The translations under genes were made by a program, and so were the position numbers. A DNA stretch of 64,000 nt from JBEBSD01 sp040394475 (GTDB lineage: Bacteria; Bacteroidota; Bacteroidia; Cytophagales; Spirosomataceae): assembly GCA_040394475.1 (NCBI GenBank), contig JBEBSD010000026.1, positions 10,758 through 74,757 of the forward strand, in the 5' to 3' direction. Within the stretch, counting starts at the first letter, position 1. Each line of letters opens with the position of its first letter. Below the pieces are notes generated by a model. That model did not search any database and had not been told where the DNA came from. It saw nothing but the letters and a program-made list of their open reading frames with translations. Of the stretch, positions 1 through 9,611 are shown piece by piece.

Positions 1-78
1 GAAGCGGTGGCCTACAGGCGCCGGTGCAACCGGCAGGTACGGAATCTTTTGGCTTCCGGAGGCCGGTGTAACAGGCGG

Positions 79-1551
79 TTATAGTTGTTTCCAGCCGTCG
101 CGGTATTTCCGCTTCACAAACTGGTTGGCAGGTTCAAAATTGGTGATTTTCTGATTCTTGCCATCCCACAGCAGTTTCTTGCGCCCGGGGAAGGTAAACC
201 CTTTGCCGTCTGCCCGCTGTTCCCTGTAGGTATAACTGCGAATGGCCAGGTTCCCCATGATCACTGTTTCGTTCAAGGGTCCGGCATAATCAAAAGAGGA
301 AGTGAGCTCCTTATGCGGCTTGCTGTTAAAGCCGGCCTTGCAGGCGTCTGTCCAGGCTACCTGGTGTCCGAATTCCGGCATATCGGTGTACCCGGTTTTA
401 AACGCGTCCTGCTGCATGGTGAGCTTATCCCCGTTTTTCAGGTATAATTTCGGCTCACGGCCATAGGTACCGCACATAATCACCCCCTTCGTACCGATCA
501 GCATGACACCATTACTGCTGTCACCTTCTCCGAGGGGATCGTTCGCCGGTACCAGATCCGGATGGAACGGGCGGATCCCGCCATCGTACCAGTTCATTTT
601 CACGTCCGACTTGTTATGCTGATTTGCCGGGAACTTCAGCTGTATTGTGGAAGAGGGCGGGCAGCCTTCCGGGATATATTCGGCCGTCCAGTCCTTGATA
701 AATACCTGTCCTACACTGGCCTCTACTTCCGTCGGATACCCCAGACGCAGGGTACGGAAAGCCGAATCGATCAGGTGGCAACCCATATCTCCCAACGCTC
801 CCGTTCCAAAATTCCACCATCCGTGCCATTTAAACGGATGCCATGCCGGACTGTAATCTACCCAGTCGGCCGGGCCAATCCACAAATCCCAGTCCAGGGT
901 ATCGGGAACCGGCTGTTTATCGGTCGGAAACGGAATTCCCTGAGGCCAGACCGGCCGGTTGGTCCAGATATGCGCCTCGTGCACAGGCCCTATCAGTCCC
1001 TTATCAAACCATTCAATAAGCTGCCGCTGGCCCGGGTTAGAAGCGCCCTGGTTCCCCATTTGGGTAACCACCTTGTACCTACGCGCCGCTTCGGTCAGGA
1101 CCCGTGTTTCATGCAGGCTGTGCGCCAGGGGTTTCTGCACGTATACATGTTTTCCCATTTCCATCGCCGTAAGGGCTACCACCCCGTGGGTATGATCGGG
1201 AGTAGACACAATAACCGCATCGATGTCCTTGCCCATCTCATCCAGCATTTTCCGGAAGTCCTTGTACTTTTTGGCATTCGGATGCTTATCGAAACATTTC
1301 GCCCCCAGGGCCCAGTCAACATCGCATAGCGCAACGATATTTTCCTTTCCATTATTCCACGCATTGTTCACATCGCTGTTGCCTTTCCCTCCCACTCCGA
1401 CACCGGCAATATTCAATTTGTCACTGGGCGCGATAAATCCCTTGCCCAACACATGACGGGGGACAATGAAAAAGCTTCCTACCGCAGCGACTGCACTTTT
1501 TTGCAGGAAATCCCGCCGGCTAACGCCCTGTAATTGTTGTTTTTTTTTCAT
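79..1551 (-). CDS. Gfo/Idh/MocA family oxidoreductase, Tat-exported
   Basis: 490-residue NAD(P)-dependent oxidoreductase of the Gfo/Idh/MocA superfamily. The N-terminus carries a twin-arginine signal (SRRDFLQK, Arg12-Arg13) followed by a hydrophobic stretch, so the enzyme is probably folded with its cofactor and exported to the periplasm. The Rossmann glycine motif GVGVGG lies at residues 50-55. The family's EKP active-site motif appears as QKP at 139-141, a variant seen in this Bacteroidota subgroup. The C-terminal half is the long alpha/beta domain of the secreted subgroup. The substrate is probably a sugar or cyclitol derivative; some Tat-exported relatives act as NAD-dependent glycosidases (GH109), and the sequence does not decide between the two. 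It stands alone, divergent from panD. The ATG at 1551 follows a lysine-rich start typical of Tat signals. Confidence 0.9.
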   Translation of the reverse strand: MKKKQQLQGVSRRDFLQKSAVAAVGSFFIVPRHVLGKGFIAPSDKLNIAGVGVGGKGNSDVNNAWNNGKENIVALCDVDWALGAKCFDKHPNAKKYKDFRKMLDEMGKDIDAVIVSTPDHTHGVVALTAMEMGKHVYVQKPLAHSLHETRVLTEAARRYKVVTQMGNQGASNPGQRQLIEWFDKGLIGPVHEAHIWTNRPVWPQGIPFPTDKQPVPDTLDWDLWIGPADWVDYSPAWHPFKWHGWWNFGTGALGDMGCHLIDSAFRTLRLGYPTEVEASVGQVFIKDWTAEYIPEGCPPSSTIQLKFPANQHNKSDVKMNWYDGGIRPFHPDLVPANDPLGEGDSSNGVMLIGTKGVIMCGTYGREPKLYLKNGDKLTMQQDAFKTGYTDMPEFGHQVAWTDACKAGFNSKPHKELTSSFDYAGPLNETVIMGNLAIRSYTYREQRADGKGFTFPGRKKLLWDGKNQKITNFEPANQFVKRKYRDGWKQL

Positions 1552-1724
1552 TTTAGAACAGGTGAAAATTTAGTGAATCCGATTGCCTGTCACTGATTTC
1601 AGTGCAAGCCTGGTTGACACAATTGCTAAAAGTTTGCATTATTTCGCTAAAATACAAAACAGAACGGTAAAGAGAAGGCGGGATTTATAAAAAAAAGTCC
1701 GGAACCGAATCCTTTATCCCGTTG

Positions 1725-1755
1725 TTTGTAAATTATGCCCGAGCTGCTACTTTTG
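1725..1755 (+). promoter_or_regulatory. panD promoter (Bacteroidota sigma-A type)
   Basis: TTTG at 1725-1728 and TACTTTTG at 1748-1755 are separated by 19 bp, matching the Bacteroidota consensus TTTG-N19-21-TAnnTTTG exactly. The predicted start of transcription near 1762 leaves a 5' leader of about 30 nt before the panD ATG. Confidence 0.7.
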
Positions 1756-1791
1756 CACGCGGACAGCTTTTGAAACCAATACAACAACCGG

Positions 1792-2145
1792 ATGTTAATA
1801 ACCGTAATGAAATCCAAAATCCATCGGGTAAAAGTAACCCAGGCGGAGTTGAATTATGTCGGGAGCATTACAATCGATGAAGACCTGATGGATGCCGCAG
1901 GACTGATGGAGAATGAACAGGTGCATATCGTTAATAACAACAACGGAGAACGCCTCATTACCTATGTCATTAAGGGAGAAAGGGGCACGGGTATCATATG
2001 CCTTAACGGGGCCGCTGCAAGGAAGGCAGCCGTCGGCGACATTATCATCATTATTGCCTATGGCACCCTTTCTCAGGAAAAGGCGATCGCTCACCAGCCC
2101 AAAATCGTTTTTCCGGACAGCAACAACCGGCTGATAAAAGGCTGA
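1792..2145 (+). CDS. panD: Aspartate 1-decarboxylase precursor
   Basis: 117 residues. Converts L-aspartate to beta-alanine for pantothenate and coenzyme A synthesis; cytoplasmic pyruvoyl enzyme. The proenzyme self-cleaves between Gly24 and Ser25 (motif YVGSITID), Ser25 becoming the pyruvoyl group. Lys9, Arg54 and Tyr58 sit at the same positions as in the E. coli enzyme when both are numbered from Met1, which also confirms this start codon. The NGAAA segment near residue 72 is the conserved substrate-pocket loop. Length is close to the family norm of 115-127. No other pantothenate gene adjoins it, so it appears monocistronic with its own promoter. Confidence 0.97.
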   Translation: MLITVMKSKIHRVKVTQAELNYVGSITIDEDLMDAAGLMENEQVHIVNNNNGERLITYVIKGERGTGIICLNGAAARKAAVGDIIIIIAYGTLSQEKAIAHQPKIVFPDSNNRLIKG

Positions 2146-2323
2146 CGCCTGCTCTCCGGACGTCTCTTGCCATTTTCAGGGCAGCCTTCCTCCTTAATCG
2201 ATCTTTTTACCCGACCCATCGGGAAAAACACCGGTTTAGTCGGTTATTTTGTGTTTCTTTTTTTTCCGGTTAAACTTGCGGCCCTCTATCTTCTCTAATG
2301 CAAGAAGAACAACCAGCTTACTT

Positions 2324-5236
2324 ATGAAAACCCTACAGCTACTCCTGATATCCGGGGCGCTATTCTTTTCTGCCTTCACGGCTACCGCGCAAACTTATAA
2401 AATCACCGGAGTTCTTACGGATTCTGTCAGCCGGTCGGCTGTAATAGGTGCGTATGTCAAGCTTATGCCTGTACGGGACACGACCAAGGCGGTCTATACG
2501 GCTTCGGATGTGAACGGGAACTTTCATTTCTCAGGAGTAGCCCCGCAGCGCTACCGGGTCAGTATTACCAACTTAAGCTATACTACCGTCGAAAAACAGC
2601 TGGTTGTAAGGAATGCCGACCTGCAGCTGGGGACCATTTATATGACCGAGGGCAATCAACTGCTGAAGGAAGTGCAGGTAATCGGGCAGATACAACAGTC
2701 GCAGCAAAAAGGAGATACCACCCAGTTTAATGCCGCTGCATTCAAGGTCAACCCGGATGCTACGACCGAAGACCTTATCCAGAAAATGCCCGGAATCACG
2801 GTAACCAACGGCGAGGTACAGGCGCAGGGCGAAAGAGTGCAACGCGTACTGGTGGATGGCAAACCCTTTTTCGGAGATGATCCCAACCTCGCCCTGAAAA
2901 ACCTTCCGGCTGAAGTGGTGGATAAAATAGAAGTATTTGACCGGATGAGCGACCAGGCGCAATTCAGCGGGTTCGACGACGGGAACAGCCAGAAAACCAT
3001 TAATATCGTCACCCGACCGGATCGTAACCGGGGACAGTTCGGGAAGCTTTTTGCAGGGTACGGCTCCGACAACCGGTATCTGGCGGGGGGAAATATGAAT
3101 ATTTTCGGGAAAGGGCAACGTATTTCCATTATCGGGCTAACCAATAATATCAATCAGCAAAACTTTGGCTCACAAGACCTGGCAGGCGTATTGGGAAATT
3201 CAGGCGGGGGTGGACGCGGGGGCGGTGGCGGTGGGAATTTTATGGTCGGACAGCAGAACGGCATCACCAATACCACCGCATTAGGACTTAACTATACCGG
3301 AAACTGGGGCCCCAAAACAGAGGTTACCGGGAGTTATTTTTTCAACCGCTCCGGCAACTCCAATTCTTCTATTACAGAAAGGGAAACTTTTCTTTCCAGT
3401 CAGAAGCAACTTTATAACGATACCAGCGCCAGGGCCAATACGAACTACAATCACCGGTTTAACCTGCGCATCGAACACAAACTCGACAAGCGGAACTCTC
3501 TTATCTTTTCCCCCAGCGTAAGCTTCCAGAACAATCAGAGCCATACCATGCGGTCAGGAGCTACCCGTTACGAGGACGGAACACCCATTAACCTGACCAA
3601 TAGCAACCGGTTGAATGAGACATCTGCTTACAACCTCAATAACAGCCTGCTCTGGCGCCATCAGTTTGTAAAACCCGGCAGGACATTCTCTGTCAATTTC
3701 TCCAACAGCATCAATAACCGGGAAAGCGACGGATCCCTGCGGTCGCGGAATATTTATTATACCAACCTTGTCAATCCGGGAGATACCATTGACCAGCAAT
3801 CCGAAAGCCTGACCAGGGGTATCCGATACTCGGCTAACGCCAATTACACCGAGCCGGTCGGTAAAACCGGTCAGTTGCAATTCGGTTATAACTTCTCGCT
3901 CAGCAACAACAATTCCAAAAGCGAGACCAATCATTTTTCGGAAACCAGCAACGACTACACACTGCTGGACTCCCTGCTTTCCAATACCTTTGAAAACCGC
4001 TACCTCACCCAGCGTGCCGGGATGAGCTACCGGGTGCGTACGCAGAGCGGCTGGATGTTCTCATCCGGTTTTGACCTGCAAAGCGCCGGGCTTTACAGCC
4101 AGCAGGTATTCCCCGGAAATAATAAGGTTGATCAGACCTTTTTCAACGTCCTTCCCAACGCCATGCTTTCGTACCGGGGGGCCGACCGTTCCAATCTCCG
4201 GTTTTTCTACCGGGTAGGCACACAGGAACCCTCTATTAATCAGCTTCAGGATGTGATTGACAACAGCAATCCCCTGTTTATGACCTCCGGTAATCCCGAT
4301 CTCAAGCAGTCATATAGCCATCGTCTGAGTCTCCGCTATAACAAATCCAGCGCCGAGACGGGCCATAACCTGTTTGCGATGATCTCCGGGAATATCACCA
4401 ACAATACCATTACCAACTCCACCATTATCGCCCAGGAACCCATTTTGCTGCCGAACGGCCTCTTGCTGGAGCAGGGTGCACAACTCACCTCTCCGGTCAA
4501 CATTAACGGCAACTGGGACATGCGTGGCTTTGTCACCTATGGAATGCCTATCAAGCCGGTCAAAATGAACCTTAACCTCAACAGCGGACTCACGTACCGC
4601 CATTCACCCGGACTCATCAATGAGGTCCGCAACCTTTCCAATACCTATGCCCTCAGCCAGGGGGTTGTCGTGAGCAGCAACATCAGCACGAAGCTTGATT
4701 TTACACTTTCCTATAGCGGCAACTACAATATCGTCCGCAACTCGATCCGGCGCCAGGCCAATAATAACTATTTCACCCAAAACATGGGCGGACGGGTCAA
4801 CTGGCTGTTCGGCAAAGGATTTCTCCTGCAAACGGATATCGGCAACCAGTCTTACCGCGGATTGGGTGAAGGGTTTAACCAAAATTTTACCTTGTGGAAC
4901 GCCTCCTTCGGGAAGAAAATGTTTAAAAATAACAGCGGCGAGCTGAAAATAACCGTCTTTGATATTCTGGGAGAAAACAACAGTATCAGCCGCAGCGTCA
5001 CCGAAACGTACCAGCAGGATGTGATCAGCCAGGTACTGACCCGTTATGCGATGCTGACCTTTACGTATAACCTGCGCAACTTCGGAAGCAACAACAACGG
5101 GAACAACGGCCGCGGCGACGGGGACCGTCCGATGCGTGAAGGGGGCTTTCAACGGGAGGGCGGTTATCAACGCAGCGGCGGCGGCGGATTTCAGGGAGGG
5201 GGCGGATTTCCCGGCGGCAGAGGTCCCGGCAACTAA
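2324..5236 (+). CDS. TonB-dependent receptor-like outer membrane beta-barrel protein
   Basis: About 970 residues from the ATG at 2324. An upstream in-frame start at 2249 would add 25 polar residues ahead of the signal peptide and is less likely. Order of parts: signal peptide ending TATAQ, a carboxypeptidase-regulatory-like beta-sandwich (residues about 25-105), a plug-type region with the VLVDGKPFFGDDP segment, then a long beta-barrel. The last about 45 residues are a Gly/Arg/Asn-rich tail with repeated GGG and REGG-type blocks; a second Gly-rich run sits near residue 300. It belongs to the outer-membrane beta-barrel family without an obvious SusD partner. The ligand is unknown; such proteins import siderophores, peptides or oligosaccharides, and the sequence gives no hint. 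The next gene, argB, has its own promoter. Confidence 0.85.
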   Translation: MKTLQLLLISGALFFSAFTATAQTYKITGVLTDSVSRSAVIGAYVKLMPVRDTTKAVYTASDVNGNFHFSGVAPQRYRVSITNLSYTTVEKQLVVRNADLQLGTIYMTEGNQLLKEVQVIGQIQQSQQKGDTTQFNAAAFKVNPDATTEDLIQKMPGITVTNGEVQAQGERVQRVLVDGKPFFGDDPNLALKNLPAEVVDKIEVFDRMSDQAQFSGFDDGNSQKTINIVTRPDRNRGQFGKLFAGYGSDNRYLAGGNMNIFGKGQRISIIGLTNNINQQNFGSQDLAGVLGNSGGGGRGGGGGGNFMVGQQNGITNTTALGLNYTGNWGPKTEVTGSYFFNRSGNSNSSITERETFLSSQKQLYNDTSARANTNYNHRFNLRIEHKLDKRNSLIFSPSVSFQNNQSHTMRSGATRYEDGTPINLTNSNRLNETSAYNLNNSLLWRHQFVKPGRTFSVNFSNSINNRESDGSLRSRNIYYTNLVNPGDTIDQQSESLTRGIRYSANANYTEPVGKTGQLQFGYNFSLSNNNSKSETNHFSETSNDYTLLDSLLSNTFENRYLTQRAGMSYRVRTQSGWMFSSGFDLQSAGLYSQQVFPGNNKVDQTFFNVLPNAMLSYRGADRSNLRFFYRVGTQEPSINQLQDVIDNSNPLFMTSGNPDLKQSYSHRLSLRYNKSSAETGHNLFAMISGNITNNTITNSTIIAQEPILLPNGLLLEQGAQLTSPVNINGNWDMRGFVTYGMPIKPVKMNLNLNSGLTYRHSPGLINEVRNLSNTYALSQGVVVSSNISTKLDFTLSYSGNYNIVRNSIRRQANNNYFTQNMGGRVNWLFGKGFLLQTDIGNQSYRGLGEGFNQNFTLWNASFGKKMFKNNSGELKITVFDILGENNSISRSVTETYQQDVISQVLTRYAMLTFTYNLRNFGSNNNGNNGRGDGDRPMREGGFQREGGYQRSGGGGFQGGGGFPGGRGPGN

Positions 5237-5288
5237 GCTAGGTTAATAATTTTGAGGCAGCACCTGCATTTCAGGTAATCAGAATGTG

Positions 5289-5296
5289 TACCTTCG
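5289..5296 (+). promoter_or_regulatory. Candidate -7 element for argB
   Basis: TACCTTCG matches TAnnTTTG with one change and lies 27 bp before the preferred argB ATG at 5323. It would place an upstream in-frame start at 5284 before the start of transcription, which argues for 5323. No good -33 box is seen. Confidence 0.5.
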
Positions 5297-5322
5297 CGGG
5301 TGAACTATTCTATTACCTGAAC

Positions 5323-6108
5323 ATGTCTGCTACTGTATCCGTTATTAAAATCGGCGGAAATATACTGGATGACCCCGAAAGCTGCTCCCGGTTTTTACAG
5401 CGTTTCGCAGCGCTTACATCCCCCAGAATCCTCGTGCACGGAGGGGGCAAAATTGCTACACAAACTGCCGCCAGACTGCAAATCCCCACCCGGATGGTCG
5501 ACGGCAGAAGAATCACAGACAAAGCCATGCTTGATGTTGTGACCATGGTATACGGCGGGCTCGTCAACAAAAACCTGGTCGCCGGACTCCAGTCGCTCGC
5601 CTGCAATGCCATCGGGCTTACCGGTGCTGACGCCGGCATTATCCGGGCAGTGAAACGCCCTGTGAAAGCAATTGATTACGGTTTTGTAGGGGATATCACA
5701 GCGGTCAATGAGCACGCCCTTACGACGTTCCTTAACAATGACCTTGTTCCCGTACTCGCCCCCCTCACCTGCTCGGACGAAGGGCTGCTGTTGAATACCA
5801 ACGCCGACACAATCGCCTCTGCCACCGCCGTTGCCCTTGCCCGGCACTATCCGGTTACACTTGTTTATTGCTTTGAAAAGAAGGGGGTTCTCTCCAACGC
5901 CGACGACGATGAAAGTGTGATCAGCTCCCTCAATCCCGTCAGCTATATCCGGTATAAAAACGAAGGCGTCATCACGAAAGGAATGATCCCTAAACTCGAC
6001 AACGCCTTCCAGGCCCTGGCTTCAGGTGTTCAGCAGGTTATTATTTGCCACGCAGACAATCTGGATGACGCCCTGGCGGGAAAATCCGGTACGCTGCTAA
6101 ACAATTAA
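5323..6108 (+). CDS. argB: N-acetylglutamate (N-acylglutamate) kinase
   Basis: 261 residues from the ATG at 5323. Phosphorylates N-acylglutamate, the second step of arginine synthesis, in the cytoplasm. Amino-acid-kinase fold: IKIGGNIL near the N-terminus binds phosphate, LVHGGGKIA is the acyl-glutamate loop, and the NTNADTIAS and EGVITKGMIPK segments form the nucleotide site. The start was chosen because IKIGG normally begins within the first 10-15 residues and because a -7-like box lies between this ATG and the upstream start. It stands about 46 kb from the other arginine genes in this window (52.3-57.8 kb) and is not in an operon. In Bacteroidota the pathway may use succinylated rather than acetylated intermediates; the kinase sequence alone does not say which. 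Confidence 0.95.
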   Translation: MSATVSVIKIGGNILDDPESCSRFLQRFAALTSPRILVHGGGKIATQTAARLQIPTRMVDGRRITDKAMLDVVTMVYGGLVNKNLVAGLQSLACNAIGLTGADAGIIRAVKRPVKAIDYGFVGDITAVNEHALTTFLNNDLVPVLAPLTCSDEGLLLNTNADTIASATAVALARHYPVTLVYCFEKKGVLSNADDDESVISSLNPVSYIRYKNEGVITKGMIPKLDNAFQALASGVQQVIICHADNLDDALAGKSGTLLNN

Positions 6109-6195
6109 CCCGGGTTACGCCACTTCCCGGGTACAGCATGAAAGCATCTTTTATCCCGGCAGCCCGTGACAGCGGCAATCGCCTCTTCCTCCTGT

Positions 6196-6203
6196 ACCTT
6201 TGC
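6196..6203 (+). promoter_or_regulatory. -7 element of the susC-susD operon
   Basis: TACCTTTG is a perfect TAnnTTTG match. A matching TTTG box about 20 bp upstream is not evident, so a regulator may assist it. Confidence 0.5.
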
Positions 6204-6270
6204 GACTCTTCTTAACTACAGTCAGCAGCATCTTTAGCATTATTTATTAATTTTTTTTAATAAAAATAAG

Positions 6271-6292
6271 GTAAAAGCGGTTTTACTTTTTT
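6271..6292 (+). terminator. Terminator-like hairpin in the susC leader
   Basis: GTAAAA (6271-6276) pairs with TTTTAC (6281-6286) around a GCGG loop and is followed directly by TTTTTT. The stem is short and A/T-rich, so it is either a weak attenuator or chance. Confidence 0.3.
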
Positions 6293-6480
6293 AACAATCC
6301 TTAACTTTACATGCTATTTAACAATCAGTACCCCTGTTAACGAATTGAGTGCCTGGTTTTGTTCTGCTCCCGGTTCTTCAGGATAACCCGCTTTTCGCGG
6401 CTTCCGGAATTGTCCCAGACAGCGAACAGTTCTTTTAGTTGTTAATCATTTACCTTACTTAATTACACAACATCCAATCT

Positions 6481-9400
6481 ATGCTTAAAAAACTTATCCT
6501 ATTCACTGTCCTCTGTCTTGCCGGCTGCACCTCAGTGTGGGCCCAGACGGTTACCGGTAAAGTAACGTCTTCGGTTGACGGGACCGCGCTCCCCGGGGTT
6601 TCGGTACTCCTAAAGGGCACCACCCAGGGAACCACCACCACAAGCGATGGTACATTCAGTATCAATGCTTCGTCTAGCAGTACACTGGTTTTTTCCTTTA
6701 TCGGATTTGTTACAAAGGAAGAACCGGTGGGAACCCGCAGTTTTATCGAACTCGCTCTTGAGGAAGATGCCACCCAGCTAAGTGAAATCGTCGTCACGGC
6801 CCTGGGGGTTAAAAGAGAGAAGAAATCGTTGGGTTATGCGCTTCAGGAAGTAAAAGGGGAAACCATTCTGGAAGCCCGGGAAAACAACCTCGCCAATGCC
6901 TTGTCCGGTAAGGTAGCCGGTTTACAGATCATCCGCTCCAGCAACGGGCCTGCTGGCTCTTCCAAAATCGTACTTCGGGGAAACAACTCCCTCACGGGCG
7001 ACAACCAGCCGCTGATCGTTGTAGACGGCATTCCGCTGGACAATTTTACCGGCGCTTCCAATAACGATTACTGGAACCCTTCTACTGACCGCGGCAACGG
7101 AATGGGAGATATCAACCCCGATGATATCGAATCGATGTCGGTGCTGAAAGGCGCTTCGGCCGCCGCCCTGTACGGCTCCCGGGCAGGCAACGGCGTGATC
7201 CTTATTACAACCAAGAGCGGAAAAAGCATGAAAGGATTAGGGATCACCTATTCAAATACAGTGGGTTTGGAAACAATTTTCACGACTCCCGACATTCAAA
7301 GTGCTTACGGACAAGGAACCGAGGGTATTTACGACAATATCCAGACCTTAAACTGGGGTCCTCAGATTACCGGCCAGACTGTTCCCAACTGGGATGGGCG
7401 TTCCGTTGCGATGAAGGCTTATGACAATATCGACAATTACTTCAAAACCGGGGTCAGCGTCAATCAGAATCTTTCTTTTCAGCAACAGATCAAAAATACC
7501 TCCGTGTATTCCTCCCTGACCTACCTGGATGACAAAAGCAAAATTCCCGGATCGGCGCTCAAGCGGATGAACATGCTTGCCCGCGCGGTAAGTAAACTTG
7601 GGGTGGAGGAAAAATGGACGATGGACACCAAAATCCAATACATTAATTCCACCGTCAAAAACCGTCCGTTGAGCGGTGCCAACACCTCCAATTCCTTCAG
7701 CACCCTGTACCTGCTGCCCCGCTCTCTGAATATTACCGATTTCAGCAATGCGCGCAACGAGACAGGCGGCATGCTATGGTACGGATCGGGCGATGACATC
7801 AACCCTTACTGGAACTACCGGTACAACACCAACGAGGATGTCCGCAACCGATTCCTGATGAACGCCTCTCTCAAATACGAGTTTACCCACTGGCTGAATG
7901 CCGAAATCAGAGCAGGAAATGATATGTATTTCACCAACACCGAATCGTTCGTCTACGCAGGAAGCCCGCTGGCTGCCAACGGTCGGTACGGAAGCGGTAA
8001 AGAAACCTTTGGCGAGACCAATCTCAGTGCGATGATCAACGCCCGTAAAGACGATTTATTCGGAAAATTCGGATTGGCCGGGGCACTGGGCGGAAACCTG
8101 ATGGACCAGAAAAGAAGCTGGTTACGGGCCAACGCAGGGGAACTGGAGGTTCCCGACCTGTTTTCCCTGAATAACGGTAAAAACCCTGCAACTATAGACG
8201 AAGGGCTTAGTCAGAAGAAAATCAATTCTATCTATGGAACGCTGCAGCTGAGCTACGATAATTTCTGGTTTGTAGATGCCACGCTGCGGAACGACTGGAC
8301 ATCTACACTGAGCAAAGCCAACCGTTCGTTCCTGTACCCTTCTGTCAGCACGTCACTGGTTTTCACCGATTGGATTCAGGCTGCAGGGAGTTACCTCCCC
8401 GGATGGATCACCTATGGTAAGTTAAGAGTTTCTTATGCACAAGTCGGAAACGATCTTTCCCCCTACCAGCTGTACAATACTTACTCAATCGCCAAGGATC
8501 CCAATGGGAATACGACCGCATCGAGAGGAAAGGTCCTTTTCAATCCCAATGTACGGAATGAGCTTATCAGTTCCACGGAAGCAGGACTTGAAGCCCGATT
8601 CCTGAACAACCGCCTGGGCTTTGACCTCGCCTGGTACAAATCCAACGCCACCCGGCAGCTGATCGATATTGCCATGGACCCGCTCAGCGGTTACGACTCC
8701 CGGAAAATCAACGCGGGAGATATCCAGAACACAGGAATCGAACTGATGGCAGATGCCCGTATCCTGGAAGATAAAAATGGATTGTCATGGGCAATGACCG
8801 TCAATTATTCCCACAACAACAATACAATCGAGGACTTGCTAGGGGAGGAGATCACCGAATACCGCATTGGCGGGTTTGACAACCTGGCGATACTGGCAGA
8901 AACCGGAAGACGCTATGGCGAAATCTGGGGAAGCAAATTCTTTCGTGTAGAAGACCCCACCAGTCCGCACAACGGCAAACTCATCGTGGATGCCGATGGC
9001 CTCCCCCTACGCGACCCGGACAACCAGCGGCTCGGGAATCAACAGGCGACAGGCCTGCTGGGTATAGGAAACAGCTTTCAATATAAAGGCCTGTTGCTGA
9101 GCTTCCTGGTAGATGCCCGTTTTGGCGGACAGATCTATTCGGCGACCAACAATTCGCTGCAATACACAGGAATTGCCGCCGAAACCGCTCCGGGAGGATT
9201 ACGCGAGAATATCGTGGTAGACGGCGTCACCGGTAATGCAACAGACGGCTATGCGGTCAACACCAAAAGCGTTACTCCGCAGCGGTATTGGAACAGGGTG
9301 ACTACTACCGGTAACCTGGGGATCATAGAAGCCAATATTTATGACGCTTCCAATATACGGTTGCGCAATGTCCAGTTGAGCTATAATCTCGCAGCCAAGA

Positions 9401-9591
9401 CACTTGAAAGAACACCTTTTCAACGTGCCAAAATCGGTGTAAGCTGTAACAATGTCTGGCTGATTTCCAGCCATTTAAACGGAGTGGATCCGGAGTCGGT
9501 ATTCGCTACCGGAACCAATGCGGTCGGTTTTGAGAACATGAGCCCACCCACGTCCCGGACCGTACTATTTAATATTACACTTGGTTTTTAA
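6481..9591 (+). CDS. SusC/RagA family TonB-linked outer membrane protein
   Basis: 1036 residues. Outer-membrane TonB-dependent transporter that forms the barrel under the SusD-type lid encoded next. Order: signal peptide (1 to about 22), carboxypeptidase-regulatory-like domain with GKVTSSVDGTALPGVSV and the SFIGF segment, the TonB-box-like stretch around LSEIVVTALGVKREKKSLGYA, plug domain (NALSGKVAGLQI, LIVVDGIP, SVLKGASAAALYGSRAGNGVI), then the barrel ending in an aromatic residue (FNITLGF) as outer-membrane proteins do. The signal contains LAGC, which resembles a lipobox, but SusC proteins are normally cleaved by signal peptidase I after the VWAQ segment. No glycoside hydrolase is linked to the pair, so the glycan or peptide substrate cannot be read from context. 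Confidence 0.95.
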   Translation: MLKKLILFTVLCLAGCTSVWAQTVTGKVTSSVDGTALPGVSVLLKGTTQGTTTTSDGTFSINASSSSTLVFSFIGFVTKEEPVGTRSFIELALEEDATQLSEIVVTALGVKREKKSLGYALQEVKGETILEARENNLANALSGKVAGLQIIRSSNGPAGSSKIVLRGNNSLTGDNQPLIVVDGIPLDNFTGASNNDYWNPSTDRGNGMGDINPDDIESMSVLKGASAAALYGSRAGNGVILITTKSGKSMKGLGITYSNTVGLETIFTTPDIQSAYGQGTEGIYDNIQTLNWGPQITGQTVPNWDGRSVAMKAYDNIDNYFKTGVSVNQNLSFQQQIKNTSVYSSLTYLDDKSKIPGSALKRMNMLARAVSKLGVEEKWTMDTKIQYINSTVKNRPLSGANTSNSFSTLYLLPRSLNITDFSNARNETGGMLWYGSGDDINPYWNYRYNTNEDVRNRFLMNASLKYEFTHWLNAEIRAGNDMYFTNTESFVYAGSPLAANGRYGSGKETFGETNLSAMINARKDDLFGKFGLAGALGGNLMDQKRSWLRANAGELEVPDLFSLNNGKNPATIDEGLSQKKINSIYGTLQLSYDNFWFVDATLRNDWTSTLSKANRSFLYPSVSTSLVFTDWIQAAGSYLPGWITYGKLRVSYAQVGNDLSPYQLYNTYSIAKDPNGNTTASRGKVLFNPNVRNELISSTEAGLEARFLNNRLGFDLAWYKSNATRQLIDIAMDPLSGYDSRKINAGDIQNTGIELMADARILEDKNGLSWAMTVNYSHNNNTIEDLLGEEITEYRIGGFDNLAILAETGRRYGEIWGSKFFRVEDPTSPHNGKLIVDADGLPLRDPDNQRLGNQQATGLLGIGNSFQYKGLLLSFLVDARFGGQIYSATNNSLQYTGIAAETAPGGLRENIVVDGVTGNATDGYAVNTKSVTPQRYWNRVTTTGNLGIIEANIYDASNIRLRNVQLSYNLAAKTLERTPFQRAKIGVSCNNVWLISSHLNGVDPESVFATGTNAVGFENMSPPTSRTVLFNITLGF

Positions 9592-9611
9592 CATTCCAGC
9601 AATTGCATTCT

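Larger units (their letters stand above)
6109..6480 (+). other. Long susC leader region
   Basis: 372 bp without a gene. An exact -7 box TACCTTTG (6196-6203) implies a 5' untranslated leader of about 270 nt for the susC-type gene. The leader holds an A/T-rich tract (6238-6270) and a small hairpin followed by six T residues (6271-6292). No convincing coding sequence is visible. Confidence 0.5.

Noticed and set aside
1..78. Partial gene at the left edge
   Set aside because: Only short G/C-rich inverted motifs are seen and no frame with protein-like sequence.
2201..2226. CCCGA/TCGGG stem with T and A flanks after panD, as a terminator
   Set aside because: The T-run precedes and the A-run follows the stem on the plus strand, and the minus strand has no gene arriving there.
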